Notes under the pieces: model-generated
Database searches by the model: none
Told to the model about the DNA's origin: nothing
The model's input: the letters and a program-made list of their open reading frames with translations, nothing else
Origin: Gambelia wislizenii
Taxonomy: Eukaryota; Chordata; Lepidosauria; Squamata; Crotaphytidae
Direction: 5' to 3'
DNA length: 64,000 nucleotides
Assembly: GCA_030847615.1 (NCBI GenBank)
Contig: JAUMIR010000003.1
Location: 26,093,501 to 26,157,500, forward strand
Made by a program: the position numbers and the translations under genes
Part shown: in pieces, positions 10,665 through 22,809 of the stretch
How positions within the stretch are numbered: the first letter of the stretch is position 1
Layout of the letters: each line of letters begins with the position of its first letter

Positions 10665-12110
10665 TTTATCTATTTATTTATTTCCTGTCCTCTATCCAGA
10701 GATCACTGGGCAGTGAAACCAATCTGAGAAATTTAAAACAGTGTAAATAATAATAAAAAATGATTTTAAAAGACAAATAACACATTAAACAACTCAACAA
10801 GTTAAAAAGACAGGTTAAAAGTGGTTAAAACAGTTTAAAATGTTTTAAAACTATGTACTGTATATAGTCATGTATATGTTGAAATTTTTTTTGACAAAAA
10901 ATCGTTCCCAAAACCTGGCTTGACTTATCCATAGGTCAGTGCTGGAAACAGATGATGACAGTGCCAGCTGGATGAGCTCTGTGCTCCCCACCATTTTGGT
11001 TGCTTGAGGTGGGGTGGAGTGGTGGCTGCCATTTTAATAGGGGTTTACTGTATAAGCCCCGTGAGGCTTGGCAGTCTCTCTGTAAGCCTTGCAAGGTGAG
11101 GCTTATACAGTAAGCCCTTATTAAAAATCACCACCATGAATACAAGGTGAGGATTATACAGCAAGCCCTTATTAAAAGTGGCTGCTGCAGCAGTGCTCCA
11201 CCTTTAGTGCCCAACATGGCACTTTGGGTTTCCCCACATTGCTGCTGAATGCTGTTTGGGCCAAACATGCAGGTGGGGAAGGAGGGAGGGCTGCCTTTCT
11301 TTCTCTGGTTTGGACAAGGGAGAGGTAATGGGGTGGGGCTGCTGCTTCCATGCCCCACCACACCAAGAGGGGCTTCTCGCCTCTGCCTTTTGTCTCTGTC
11401 TTTGCGTTGGGCCCCTAATAGAAGCAGGTTGCTTTCCTTGCTCTTCTTGCCCCCTTTTCCTGCAGGCCATATTCTCATTCTTTTTCCTCATTTATATTCC
11501 TTTCCCTATCTTTATTTGTATAGATGTAGACATTTTAAGATCAGCAATGCAATTTACATCCTCCCCATTTGTGTAACCCTTCAACCCTTCAAATAAATAG
11601 ACCCTCTCCTTCTCTTTAGCTCTTGCTAAGTATGTTACCTCTATGCATTTTTAAAAGGAGAGGAAAAGATTTATTTGTTACATGCCCCTAAGTTGTCCCC
11701 TCAACTTATCCACAGGTCATAGCAAAATCCATAATTTTCACCCCCAAACCTGTCCTTGACTTGTACAGGAGGTCAACCTATACATGAATACATACGGTAG
11801 ATGGGAGGGCTTGTATAAAACTAATTAGGCCTCAAAGCTTCAGTGAACAACCATGTTTTCACTTGGAGCAGGAATGACATCAAGGTTGGCACCAACTGGG
11901 CCTCTTAGGGAAGGATATTCCATAACCAAGGTGCCACAATAGACAATAGACAAGGCCCTGCTACCTTTAAAGCGTTATAGGGTATGTTCTGAAGGAACAC
12001 AATGTAGAGCCTTTTTGAAACTCAGTAGGACTTGGTCTGGTCAGTGCCTGCAACAGGGAGATGTCAGAGAAGTAAATTTTGCTACCTTGAATTTTGAGAA
12101 ACAAAGGTGG
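10665..12110 (-). mobile_element. LINE 3' region fragment, split by a TIR element
   Basis: The left part (10665-10855) has a TATTTATTTATT tail and TATCCAGAGATCACTGGGC; the right part (11800-12110) has AACAACCATGTTTTCACTTGG and CTGGGCCTCTTAGGG. Together they look like one dispersed squamate repeat cut by the element at 10856. The clade is uncertain (L2-like). Confidence 0.4.
10856..11799. mobile_element. TIR DNA transposon, non-autonomous
   Basis: The left end TACTGTATATAGTCATGTATA is matched by the reverse complement of the right end (TACCGTATGTATTCATGTATA), and a second subterminal pair around CTTATCCATAGGTCA and CTTATCCACAGGTCA agrees. The interior has an internally repeated ACAGTAAGCCCTTATTAAAA-like unit. 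The overlapping ORFs at 11128-11596 are in both orientations and carry no domain. The superfamily is not assigned. Confidence 0.6.
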
Positions 12111-12213
12111 GACTTTCAGATCAATTTCCTGTTTGTTTATTTAAATATTTCAAAGCCACCTTCTATCAGCAGATCTCAGGGTGGTTGGTGGTGATACAAT
12201 CCATAAAATCATT

Positions 12214-12660
12214 TTGTTGTTGTTGTATGCCTTTTCAACTTACAGCAGCCCCAAGGTGAATTTATCACTGGGTTTTCTTGGCAAGACTTGTTTATAGGGA
12301 ATTTGCCATTGTCTTTTACTGAGGTTGAGAGATATAACTTGCTCAAGGTCACCTAGTGGGTTTCCATGGCTGAATAAGGGTTTGAACCCTGTTCCTCTGG
12401 AGACTTAGGGTACACCCACACTGTACAAATAATGCAGTTTGACACCACTTTAACCACAATGGCTACACCCCGCAGAATCCTGGGATTTATAGTTTTGTGA
12501 GGCACCAGCACTCTGGCAGAGAAGGCAAAAGACCTTGCAAAACTACAAATCCCAGGATCTCATAAGATGGAGCTATAACATTTAAAGTGGTATCAGACTG
12601 CATTATTTCTACAGTGTTCAGTGTAGATGCACTCATAGTCAAGCCACTATACTACTGTGT
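12214..12660 (-). mobile_element. Sauria-type SINE, split by a MITE
   Basis: Read on the minus strand, the left piece (12214-12406) gives the BovB-like tail with (CAA)n, then the CCTAGTGGGTTTCCATGG body. The head (ATAGTCAAGCCACTATACTA) lies at 12637-12660 beyond the MITE. The tRNA-like head and BovB-like tail are both recognisable. Confidence 0.65.
12407..12636. mobile_element. hAT-like MITE inserted in the SINE
   Basis: The arms carry TGCAGTTTGACACCACTTTA on the left and the inverted TAAAGTGGTATCAGACTGCA on the right, with CCTGGGATTTATAGTTTTG and ACTACAAATCCCAGGATC between. Outer ends are AGGGTACACCC and GATGCACTCA. The surrounding SINE resumes on the far side. Confidence 0.65.
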
Positions 12661-12870
12661 TGCTGTTGTGTGCCTTCAAATTATTTCTGACTTATGCTGA
12701 TCCCAAGGCAAACCTATCATGGGGTTTTCTTGGTAACATTTGTTCAGAGGAGATTTCCTATTGCCTTCCTCTGAGGCTGAGAGAATGTGACTTGCCCAAG
12801 GTCACCCACTGGGTTTCCATGACTGAGAGGGGATTCAAATCCTGGTCTCCTGACTCTTTATACAATTTTA
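12661..12870 (-). mobile_element. Sauria-type SINE
   Basis: On the plus strand it runs from TGCTGTTGTGTGCCTTCAAA, through CTTATGCTGATCCCAAGGC, GCCTTCCTCTGAGGCTGAGA and GGTCACCCACTGGGTTTCC, to CAAATCCTGGTCTCCTGACT. This is the reverse of the tRNA-headed, BovB-tailed SINE. The tRNA-like 5' end is lost. Confidence 0.7.
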
Positions 12871-12874
12871 AATG

Positions 12875-14385
12875 CCATGTTTATCTCCTATCAGTTAAAA
12901 GCATCAGTTTATCTTGCCAGCATGCTTTGCACTTTTCTCCATCCCATGAATGGGGGAAACAGAATAAACAGAGTGCAAAAAAGGCAAACATATGTGCAGT
13001 TCTTTAATTTCATAATTTATACTGAATAAAGGATTTATTTGTTTATATTCAATGGGTCAGGTTTTGCCAATTACCCCTCCCCAAAAACCCCTTCAAGGTG
13101 GTAAACATCAAATGTGAAATAACAAACAACATCAACATTTGGCTTTGTTTCAAAATATGGATTTCCTTGGCACAGATTTTTTGGCACTGTAAATACATGG
13201 CCCTGGCAATAGCACTCTACACATTATTGTACAGGTGTTCTGCATTTACTGAAGGGCTATACAGTATCTGAAAGCATGCTCCGTATGCTCTCAGGCATCA
13301 TTATAGTGGCCAGCTTTAGTTGACCACTCAATGAATAAGGAGCTACTCTTGGCTGGTTTAACAAACATTGAGCTATCACATTTTGCAGTAATTGAATAAG
13401 ATTCTGCTGCTCAAAGAACATATGGATTTGGAATAGCCTAACCATATGCTCAGGGAGTAGTCTTGTCAAAAAATAAGATTAGGAATTTGTTTCCACACAC
13501 TAATACAGTGAGAAATATGTTTCTCGACCCAGGGAAAAAAAAGACACAGTTGAGGGTTCCAATCCTCAAAACCCATTACTTAGGAGCAATCTTACAGACT
13601 TCAGTGGGACTGCTTCATTGGAAGCGTTAAAGGATAGCAGCCAATGGCTAGAAATAGCAAAGTGTTTATGGAAAAGTTTAAATGAGTATTCCAGGACAAG
13701 ATGAAAATTGGCCTCAGAGGGAATAACATTTTTCTGTTTCCTTGCAAGCAGAGAATGTAACATTCCAAGTAGATCATCGGCATGTATGCAGAGCATAGAT
13801 CACATTCTTGTGACATGCTTGGAAAATCCAGTAGCCATGTATTTGTCATTTTAGATTTTTCCTCTTCCCTTTAACTTTTTTTCTCCTTGGATCTTAGCCA
13901 TGACAAAAAAGCACCCTAGAAATATGGAATTTGCTGTCATACCATTGAATAGGACAAGATCCAAAGAGATACTTTTAGGGGACACTCAAAGATTTGCATA
14001 TGCCAAGTGAAATTTTGGCATTTTTTCTTTGAGCAGCAAACTCCACACCCACGGTATATCATAAACTGCTTTTTGAAAAGATTGGTCAGTTTCAAAAGAC
14101 ATTTGTTATACAGCATGAAGGAGTGCTCTGAAAGAAACACAGATCCCAGGCTCCCTTGGGTTTGTGGAACAAGTCTGACATTCTTTGAGTCCCGGACATA
14201 TTGAATTCTACATATTGAAGGAAGTAGATACTAGTCAACCTAGTCAAATAGATCCAAGGCAGATGTAAATCGAACGTGACTCATTTGTAGCTGAAAATGT
14301 TAAGAATGAACTTTATGAATGTGTGTTTATTTTGGAACTTTTCAATAGTAGTAGTACCACTTTCTGTGTGCCTTAGAGAGAAAGA
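12875..14385. other. No gene seen
   Basis: Apparently unique sequence. ORFs around 13257-13849 on the minus strand overlap in different frames and have no known domain, so they are treated as chance. Confidence 0.4.
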
Positions 14386-14387
14386 AA

Positions 14388-14418
14388 ATGTACACACACA
14401 CATGCACACACACACTCA
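14388..14418. repeat. (CA)n microsatellite
   Basis: Imperfect CA repeat with two interruptions. Confidence 0.85.
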
Positions 14419-14628
14419 TATGCAGACATTTGCAGTCATCCAGCCTGTCGTGTGCTTGTCTTGCTCCATTAATTCAGCAGTATAAGGTTCAAATGGAACA
14501 CCTCCAAGGAAAACTGACATTCTTTATGGTATTTCTCAGAAATCTCCTAAGTGTGTGTCAGACATATTAGGGTTGTTGAGCAGGGGTTCTTGCATGAGTA
14601 CAATGATTGTGCTCTTCTCAATTCAACA

Positions 14629-14763
14629 TCAGTGGTGCTCAGACTTTGCTCCTCTGGGTATTCTGGATTTCAGTTCCCAGAAGACTCAACCAGCTTGGCC
14701 AGTGGATTAAGGATTCTGGGAGTTGAAGTCCACCTGCAGGACCAAAACTACAGAACCACTGGT
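14629..14763. mobile_element. Palindromic hAT-like MITE
   Basis: Left arm CAGTGGTGCTCAGACTTTG and GATTTCAGTTCCCAGAA; right arm TTCTGGGAGTTGAAGTCC and CTACAGAACCACTGG. The arms are complementary, as in the small hAT MITEs of lizards. Confidence 0.6.
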
Positions 14764-14769
14764 TTACAT

Positions 14770-15775
14770 GTTGTATCTCATTTTATTCTTACAACTTTGG
14801 GAGGCACATTAGGGTGAGAAACAGCAACTTGACTAAGGCCATTTAGTGAACTTAATGGGTGAACAAAGGCCAAAATTCTATCCCACACAACAATTGGTTC
14901 TCACCAATATGAACTGAGGATCTCTCCAGCTATAGCATTGCCATTTACTTAGAATTAATCTACACTTTACCTTTATTGTCCAATGAATATATTGTCCAAG
15001 TTACAGGCTGTGCTTTCTGCTGCCACAGCATGTATATCTAACTGGTCAATCTACTATTCCATATCCTGTGAGTCCGGTCCATGTCCAATGTCAATGGCTT
15101 AATTTCTATTTCACATTCCTTGTAGATGCTGAAAGATTACATGGAGTAATTCCACATGTTTCAGACATGTACTATAGCTACTTGGGCACATAACAATGTC
15201 AGTGGTTTGATAGCTGTCATGTCCGCATGATGTGTGCTTTATATCCACAAAACCTCATGCAAAAATAAAAACCAGTTAGTCTTAAAGGTGCTTTCCCCTC
15301 CATCTTCCTTCCTCCTTTTTATGTTGCAAGAGATTAACATGGCTACTTCTTTGAAAGATATATATGGGAAATATTTGCATTATGTTATCTCCATATAGGG
15401 GAAACATTTGTATTATGTTATCTCCATTGCTGTGATTACCACCATATCTAAGGTAGCCTCTATGATGCTCAGGTAATCTATGGCACTACTGTCTGTGACA
15501 TTCAGAGCCTAGCCCTTCTGTCCTTTGAGGGATCCATGCTATGTAAACAGGCAATATGTCACATTGACAGAAGCTTTATGTCACCATGAAGTCCACCCAT
15601 GTAATTCCATATAATGAGCAAACAAAATCTGTAGTGTAGGTTTATGCCAATGGTAATGCAAAGAATGAGTCAATGGGCATCTTTGAAAGAAAACACTCCC
15701 CATATTATTTTTTCAGATGCCAGAAAAAGAAGCATTTCTCTTCCACTGGAAGCTATTAAGAAGTATACTACCGCT
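14770..15775. other. No gene seen
   Basis: No family recognised. A roughly 30-base duplicated phrase (GAAATATTTGCATTATGTTA and GAAACATTTGTATTATGTTA, each followed by TCTCCAT) occurs at about 15367-15430, a local tandem duplication. Confidence 0.4.
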
Positions 15776-15777
15776 GT

Positions 15778-15978
15778 GAGAGCCAGTGTGGTGTAGTGCT
15801 TTGAGTGTTCAACTAGAACTCTGGGAGATCAGAGTTCAAATCCCTGCTTGGTCATGGAAACCCACTAGGTGACCTTGAGCAAGTCACATATCCTCAGCCT
15901 CAGAGGAAGGCAATGACAAACCTCTGAAGAAGTCTTTGCAAGAAAATCCTAGGATAGGATTGCCATATTTTCGAAGCC
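15778..15978 (+). mobile_element. Sauria-type SINE
   Basis: It opens GAGAGCCAGTGTGGTGTAGT (tRNA-like head), continues with TCAGAGTTCAAATCCCTG (box B-like), GAAACCCACTAGGTGACC and CTCAGAGGAAGGCAATGAC, and ends before its (CAA)n tail. A second copy follows directly. Confidence 0.8.
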
Positions 15979-16192
15979 CAGCAGGGTGTAGTGGTTGAAG
16001 TATTGGACTCTAGGAGACCAGAGCTACAAACCTTGCTCAACCTACTTGGTGACCTTGGGCAAGTCACACTCTCTCAGCCTCAGAGGAAGGCAATGATAAT
16101 CCCCCTCTAAAGAAACCTTGTCAAGAAAGCCCAATGATAGGTTCCCCTTAGGGTCAGTATAAGTCAGAAATAAAGGCAGACAACAACAACAA
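15979..16192 (+). mobile_element. Sauria-type SINE, head-to-tail with the previous copy
   Basis: It opens CAGCAGGGTGTAGTGG, contains GGTGACCTTGGGCAAGTCAC and AGGGTCAGTATAAGTCAGAA (the BovB-like tail), and ends ACAACAACAACAA. It joins the tail of the preceding copy without spacer, a tandem insertion or partial duplication. Confidence 0.8.
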
Positions 16193-16199
16193 TCTATCA

Positions 16200-18780
16200 T
16201 TGTAGCCTGTGAAAGCATGTGTACCAACATTAGTTAGTCAGGTCCCAAATTAAAGGAAGAATGAAAGTTTACTGTAATAAAGTTTTCCTCTGAGTTGACA
16301 GAAATGCACTATGAAGTGTGACGGGCAATGGCATTGCCACTTAATGGAAACATAGCTCTATGTTCTCTTTAAATGCATCCTTTGGCTATAGATCGGTTTA
16401 TTAGAACATAGGACTGTAGCTAGGTTAAAAAAAAGTCTTTTACTAACTGCAGGAGGAGAGCATTCAGAATCACAAAGGAATTGGGCTCATTTATAATGGT
16501 GGACATTCTGTTCCTGCACAATTTCAAACATAGGGAGATCTTTCAACCTTGCATATTAATCAAAATCGTACCATGCATTCAGGAGTGTGCTGGAAAAAAA
16601 TTAGGTTTTATTTCCATGTCAGTGCAGGGAGGGTGGAGGATACTAAAAGAGCAGCTTTGTTTAGGAATCGGTACTTTGGATAGCTGCAGGAGTTATTTGT
16701 ATTAATTGTGTGCACAGCTTCAGAGTTCTGTGCCAAAATGTGACTATAGAATTAGGAAGACCATGCAGTGATTTATAAACAATAGGCTCATTGTGCAAAA
16801 TATCCCCCTTTTGCTGCAGCTCCTCAAGAAAACCAATGCAATTGTTTTGCCTGCTTGCCTGCCTGCTTTCTACCCAAGAAAACGGATGCCATCAAAATAT
16901 AGCCTCAACCTCCTGTGCCAGCTCTTCTCCAAAAAATTGGTATCTTTTTGTTACTCTCTGTGCCAGATATAATCCAAACCTATGCGCATTTACTCAGAGG
17001 TCAGTCCCACTCTGTTCAGAAGAGTTTACTCTAAGATAAATTGCATTGATTCAATGCAAGTGGCCTCAATCGAATTGTTAGTCTGAACTAGAGTAGAATC
17101 TATAGGACAATGGGAACTTAAGTCAACACTTATGTATGAATGTCACTCCCCCCCATCTTTATGTCTTCCAGTATATTCCAATACTGTTCTCGTGTTCCAT
17201 TTTGACAAGAGGTGAATTTTTGCTGTCATTTTCATGCATTGACCATACGAGAGTGCATACGAGAGTTCTTTAACATGCAATGCAATTATTATTAAAGGAT
17301 CTTGGAAGTTTTGTGAGGGGTAAGCGATTATGTAGAAGAAATTCTTACCATTAATTTTTTTTGGAAACAGTCCCATTTTAATAAAACAAAACAAAACAAG
17401 ATAGCCATGTTGGTACATGAAAAAAAACAAAACAAAAAACCCCAATACTTTTATTGGAACAAGCTAAAATGCCACAGAATGTGTGCAAGCTTTTGAGTTC
17501 TTCGCAACTCTACACAGGTTGTAAGGTACAACACCCCCTCCCCATTTTTGTTTCCCTATTATTTCCCCCCTCCCCATTTTTGTTTTCCTATTATTTTAAC
17601 ATAAACTGTTCTTTTGTTCCTCTGCCCTTTGTTTCCGTACTTTTATCCCTATGAGTGCTAGAGTTTATCGTAATCAATACCAGGTTTGAAATGAGTTTTA
17701 GCAAATATCTCAGATGCTGTTACTAATTTTATTAATAGCTTGTTGTATAAGGGCTGCTGTATTGTTAATAGTTCAGAAATCCTGGAGCAGGAAGACATAC
17801 TGTAATGTTCTGCACCCTTCCCCAAACTCACCTTGTATCTGCTGCATCTCCTGTTCCATACAACAATTTACTGACTGGTAGAAAGTGGTAGAAAGCGGCA
17901 GTGGCAGCAGTAGAAAAACACCCTCCTATGTTCCTATGGCACAACACACAACAGTAATGTCATCTGTGATCTCCTGTGGTTCTTCAGAAGTCCTGGAGGA
18001 TGACATCAGTGCTATATGTCCAGTTGTAGGAGCATAGCTGGACACTTATCTGCCACCCCTACTCTACTGAGTGGGGGATGTTGCAGCTAAAAAATACATC
18101 AGGGATGATGAGGGAAGAGGCACAATGGCTGTGTTGGGATGGATGTACAGGATGTTGATTAATATGCCTTCTGCCTCTGTTATATGGAGGTGCCATGTAT
18201 TTGTCTGCAATTCCACAAAGTCTGATCTCTACATTCCATCTTGTATATGAGGAATTTTAACTCCAAGGACAAGTATGTAATCTTCATTATCTTGTATTAA
18301 GTCTCAGTGCTGTGGTGGAGAAATTGTTGCTTTAGTATCAGTGAACCAAGATCCAATTGCTGTAGTTATAAATTGTTACCTGGGCAGAGAATATGGACAG
18401 ACTGAGGTTCCCAAGTCTACAGGGCTGCATTGCTGCAAACATATTTAGGATCAGGGCATCATCTTAAATTTAACAGTGACAGATACCACAGAACACTGAA
18501 CCAAGACAAAACTGTAAAACCTATAGCTTGCCCATAAGCTGGGAATTGCTTGGCCACCAGCAGAAATGCCATGCAGAAGTTACCTACCTGTACTAAACAG
18601 CTCCTCCTTCTAGTAACTTTCAGTATGAAATCTATAATGGCATGCTTTTTAAAAAAGAGTCAATTAAAAACCAAAAAGATGGTTTATTACTGTGATAGTT
18701 TACAGAAGACTGTCAAAATTCTCTGCTTTCAGGAGCCAGTTTTGGTGTTTGTCAGATAGAGAGATGTACAAAGAACATGC
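16200..18780. other. No gene seen; one short palindromic MITE at about 16975-17046
   Basis: Mostly unassigned sequence. The MITE part reads CCTATGCGCATTTACTCAGA, then AGAGTTTACTCTAAGAT and GCATTGATTC. The ORF at 17143-17445 includes poly-T/A runs and no domain. Confidence 0.4.
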
Positions 18781-18785
18781 CTCTG

Positions 18786-18846
18786 ACTGGGTTGGACTGG
18801 ATGGCCCTTGAGGTCTCTTCCAACTCTACGATTCGGTGTTTCTATG
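18786..18846 (+). mobile_element. CR1 3' terminal fragment
   Basis: Contains GGGTTGGACTGGATGGCCCT, then CTCTTCCAACTCTACGATTC, the last 60 bases of CR1. The tail repeat is degenerate. Confidence 0.75.
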
Positions 18847-18939
18847 TGGAGCAGCAACACTGCTGCTTGTGACTTGTAGTACTTAACAATCTCACTGTAA
18901 TTTGGAAATGTGAATCCTACTGCATATGTTTTATCCACT

Positions 18940-19168
18940 GGAGCCCCAGTGGCACAGTGGTTAAATGCCAGTACTGCAAGCCATAGGGTTATGAATTCGA
19001 TCCCAGAGGGCTTCAAGGTTGACTCAGCCTTCCATTCTTTCTTAGGTTGGTAAAATGAATACCCAGCTTGTTGGGGGCAATTAGCTAAAAAAAAAACACA
19101 TTGTAAATTGCTTAGAAAGTGCTTTGGCACTAATAAGCGGTATATAGATATCAATGCTATTGCTATCC
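18940..19168 (+). mobile_element. tRNA-derived SINE (second family)
   Basis: Head GGAGCCCCAGTGGCACAGTG (box A-like), then TATGAATTCGATCCCAGAG (box B-like), GGTAAAATGAATACCCAGC, and an end in GTGCTTTGGCACTAATAAGC. It is the plus-strand counterpart of 19971-20252. The minus-strand ORF across it has no meaning. Confidence 0.75.
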
Positions 19169-19427
19169 AAAGCATAGAAACAGAAAGGACACAGATACTC
19201 ATTCTTCTGCAACCCTGCTTCTAATGAACATCTCAACAGGTCGGTCATTAAAAAGTCAAAGCCATCTTCTACACAGAGTTGCACCTACCACTTAGGTACA
19301 GCAGACATCTCAGACAGCATAGTTCAGGTTGCCATCATTATGGGGAGGCAGTATGGGAGACTGATAAATCTGGCACATGCAATATGATCTACCATGCTCA
19401 TGCCTCATTGAGTTGACAGAATTCTTA

Positions 19428-20343
19428 GGGCTTGTATATAAGGTGAAAATACTCCTCATAGAATTCAAGGAGAATACATTTGGTCTAAATGGGATCCCAC
19501 ATCAATCCACTATATTCGGAAGGAGGGGGTGCTAAAAACACTAAATACTCCATGAGAAAAGCCTTCGTGGTTTTCCCCGTATTTTTAAAAATAATGTGTG
19601 GGAACGTACACTATCACTCATTAGGACAACTGATTAGCATTGCTGCATATTCTCAGAGTGGACAGCTGATTGGTCAGACATGCACATGGGGCAGAGCTTG
19701 CTGGCAAGGCAAATGCCTAGAACCACCATGTTGGATTTTAGCTGCAGTGATCATGCACTGAGGTGATGGAACAGCCTTCCCTCCACCCGTTTATTTCAGT
19801 GGAAGATTGCACTTCCGCACCTTTGCTTTGCTTTTTTTTTTTTTAAAATACTGTTTGGCAGCAGCAACTGATGGGAATAAAAATATGAATAATTCACTTG
19901 CGCCCACCACTTTGATTTGCAGGCATGCCCATTTGAACAACAAATGTGGATAACTTCGTATGCCTGCAATCTTTTATTTTATTTATTTATTTATTTATTT
20001 ATACCCCGCTCTTCAGCCACAAGGCTATCAGAGCAGCTTACAAATTGTTTTAAGCAATAGCAATTTACATATCTACACTGCATGAAGCAGTTTCCAATGT
20101 GTGTTAGCTAATTGCCACCCACAAGCCGGCTACTCATTTTACCGACCTACGAAAGGATGGAAGGCTGAGTGAACCTTGGAGCCCGCTAGAATTGAACTTG
20201 CAACGTGCTGACTTGCAGTAGTGGCATTTAACCACTGCGCCACCAGGGCTCTTGCTAAAAAATCATGGCAACAAATGAAAGCTGCTGCACATTAGTGTTA
20301 CTGCATATCAATCCACATTTTATTGCCTTGTATAGACCAGTCC
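19428..20343. mobile_element. PIF/Harbinger-like TIR element carrying a SINE
   Basis: It is flanked by TTA on both sides (19425-19427 and 20344-20346). The left end GGGCTTGTATATAAGG and the reverse complement of the right end (GGACTGGTCTATACAAGG) are imperfect inverted repeats. Its left and right parts match the element at 37190-37821 (ATGGGATCCCACAT, TTCGGAAGGAGGGGG or TTCAGAAGGAGGGGG, GGCAGCAGCAACTG or GGTGGCAGCAACTGG, ATCAATCCACATTTT). No transposase is seen. Confidence 0.7.
19971..20252 (-). mobile_element. tRNA-derived SINE (second family) inside the TIR element
   Basis: On the minus strand it starts GAGCCCTGGTGGCGCAGTGG, continues to the box B-like GTTCAATTCTAGCGGG, and ends in GGGGTATAAATAAATAAAT. 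The related element at 37190 lacks it at the corresponding point (after TTGCAAT), so the SINE came later. Confidence 0.75.
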
Positions 20344-20344
20344 T

Positions 20345-22425
20345 TAGTAGATTGTGTCTCCTTTTCTTTAGTGAAAATATGGATTCCATTTGAGTTTTCC
20401 ATCCTAGGCACTAAAATGCCTTGGGCCAATCCTGATTTTCTCATTTAAATTAATTAATGGCAAATTAATGCATGTTCAAGGCTGTAATTTCTATGCAAAC
20501 TTACACAGGAATAATGTGCATCAAACCAACAGAGACTTACTGCCGGTACACCTTGTACAGGGTTGCATTGTAAAGAACATCTTTGAAAAATACAAAATTT
20601 TCACATCTGCTAATGAAATCTTGCTTGCATTACCACATTTTAAAGTGCCATTTAGTGCTGTCAGTGTTCTGATTAATTTAGCTACATGTTGCTGTCATGT
20701 TGAACCCATTCATCTTCTGTCATGGAGCATGTACTCCTCAATCTCTCTCTCTCATTCTACCCCTTCAGGCCTTATTTTCATCACATTTAGGAGAACTCTC
20801 TCCTGCCTGTCTTTATCTTGTTAGGCTTTCAACAGCTTAAGCTGAATCTTCATTCGTTCAGTCTTCCTGTCAACCCTCCTTTGCCTAACTTGTCTCATTT
20901 TCCTATTCATAATGTCTCTAACCTGTTGGGGGGGTGGTAATACTGGGATCTTGCTCTTGAGATTTCATTGTGTGACTCAGATTAGATCTTCCACTGAAGG
21001 GACTGCTGTGGACTTAATTGTCATTATTTTTTAATTAAGAAGCAGAGGTAACCTCAGTTCCAGTGTGAAAGAGTCAGGAAAAAAAATCTGTTCAAAACTT
21101 TTGATTGGCTTATTTTACTTTAGCTGTTAATTTCTATGACAAGGATTCAAATTATTATTATTAGATCAGAAACAAAGCCAAGATGAAGGCAGGATTACAT
21201 TTTAAGTCATCACCATCACAAATTAAGCAGAATTTAGAGAAGCTATTACAGCTCCCAGAATTTCCCATTTAGTGACATTGGTGAGGTACAGTTACCAAAA
21301 CTGTAAGTGTGGTGGTACCACAAAGTAAAGGTGATATAGATGCTGATATTTAAATATGGTTAGGCAAATGATTTTTAAATATGATTAAATATAATTAAAT
21401 GTAAATATTAAATATTACAAAAAATAAATATTATAATTGCACATTTCTTTTGATTCCCTTCCTATTAATCCCCAACCCCAAGCTGGGTTTTTAAAAAATA
21501 GTAACTACATAAGTTGTTGATGATTTCATTGAGCTATCCACAAACACCCCAGAACCCCTCAGCCTGACCTATCATACAGGGATGTTACAAGCATAAAATA
21601 AGGGCAGACAATTGTGCCACTTTCAACTCCTTGAAGAAATGGTGGAGTATAGGATGTGGGGGCAATTTGGTTGTGGCATCTGCTACCACATTGATTAAAA
21701 GGGTTGATTCAGCTGACCTGGATGGCTAGGCAGGTGTCCCCTTCTTCCCTCACTGCCCTTCTGTAGGAAATTATTGGTATTTATATTATGCAGAGTGCAG
21801 CATAGCCCCAGTGCAATATGAGCTTGTGGTATAAAACCGGATAGAAATATTCCAGATACTCTAGTAAGGTTAAAAAGAAAAACTTACGTTTATTGTGGCA
21901 GATAATATATCTGAGACAGGGAAATAGATAGATAGAAGAGAGTTATTTAACATGGGTACAAAAGTCCCTAAAAGCTGACACTCATGAGTGCGTGAAAGCC
22001 ATCTTGAGGCTGGTGCTGCCTCACTTCTCTGGCTTCTTGGAAAAAAAGTTGTAAAGTACTAAAACTTTCTGGAGGAATGGGGGAAAGTGACCTCTACATG
22101 CAAGTAGAAAGTAAAAGCTTCAAGTACACAGAACAATGAAGCACAGAGGTGACTCAAAAGGATGGGCATGCAACTCTAGACTTTCCCTCTGCCTCCAAAT
22201 ACCATAAACAAGCATTGATGCTTCTTCACTTTCACCAGCTGTGCCCCTCCCAAAGCTGTGTGCTCAGTGGAAGAGGATAACCATCCCAGACAGAAAGAGT
22301 GTGCTGTTCTTCAGTCAAGGGTATACAATAGCTGTGCTAGAACCACCAAACAAGCTCAAGAAATGGTGGAGGAGATATGAAACAAAACAAAACAAATAAC
22401 CCTTAACCTAGATCCAGTAGTTCAT
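20345..22425. other. No gene seen
   Basis: Unassigned sequence. A diverged copy of the short palindromic MITE may lie at 20480-20575. At 21763-22330 a TG-started stretch with a minus-strand AATAAA-type signal (about 21884) could be a solo LTR, but no matching end or target duplication was found. Confidence 0.35.
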
Positions 22426-22426
22426 C

Positions 22427-22490
22427 CTAACTAAAGCAGACCCATTGAATCAGTGGGATTTACATAAGTGTACTTGACTTACTATTCTGT
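22427..22490. mobile_element. Short palindromic MITE, copy
   Basis: Reads CTAAAGCAGACCCATTGAAT, then CAGTGGGATTTACATAAGTG, then a decayed right end. It follows the plan of the copies at 3604 and 46215. Confidence 0.4.
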
Positions 22491-22560
22491 AACAGATTCA
22501 CTGTCTTAAATCCAATTTAATACTAGTGAAGTGAAAATCCCCACTAGTATGGTTTCAGGT

Positions 22561-22771
22561 GAGAGCCAGTGTGGTGTAGTGGTTTGAGCATTGGATTATG
22601 ACTGGAGATCAGGGTTCAAATCCCCGCCTGGCCAAGGAAACCCACTGGGCAACCTTGGGTAAGACACACTTTCTCAGCCTCAGAAGAAAGCAAAGCCAAG
22701 TCCCCTCTGAACAAATTGTGCCAAGAAAACCCTGTGATAGGCTTGCCATAAGTCGTAAATTACTTGAAGGC

Positions 22772-22807
<36 letters not shown>

Positions 22808-22808
22808 C
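22561..22808 (+). mobile_element. Sauria-type SINE, nearly full length
   Basis: Head GAGAGCCAGTGTGGTGTAGT, box B-like GGGTTCAAATCCCCGCC, the CCACTGGGCAACCTTGGG body, a BovB-like tail (GCTTGCCATAAGTCGTAAA) and a (CAA)n tail of about ten units at 22777-22808. This is the best-preserved copy here. Confidence 0.85.
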
Positions 22809-22809
22809 G

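Noticed and set aside
11128..11596. Cluster of overlapping ORFs of 64-116 residues
   Set aside because: They lie in several frames on both strands inside a TIR element with moderately GC-rich sequence; no domain is seen.
18729..19202. 157-residue minus-strand ORF
   Set aside because: It runs antisense through a CR1 tail and a tRNA-derived SINE; there is no domain.
21763..22330. Possible solo LTR
   Set aside because: A TG start and a reverse polyadenylation signal are present, but I found neither a matching CA end nor a target duplication.
22777..22808. Poly-glutamine coding repeat
   Set aside because: It is the (CAA)n tail of a SINE, not a coding exon.
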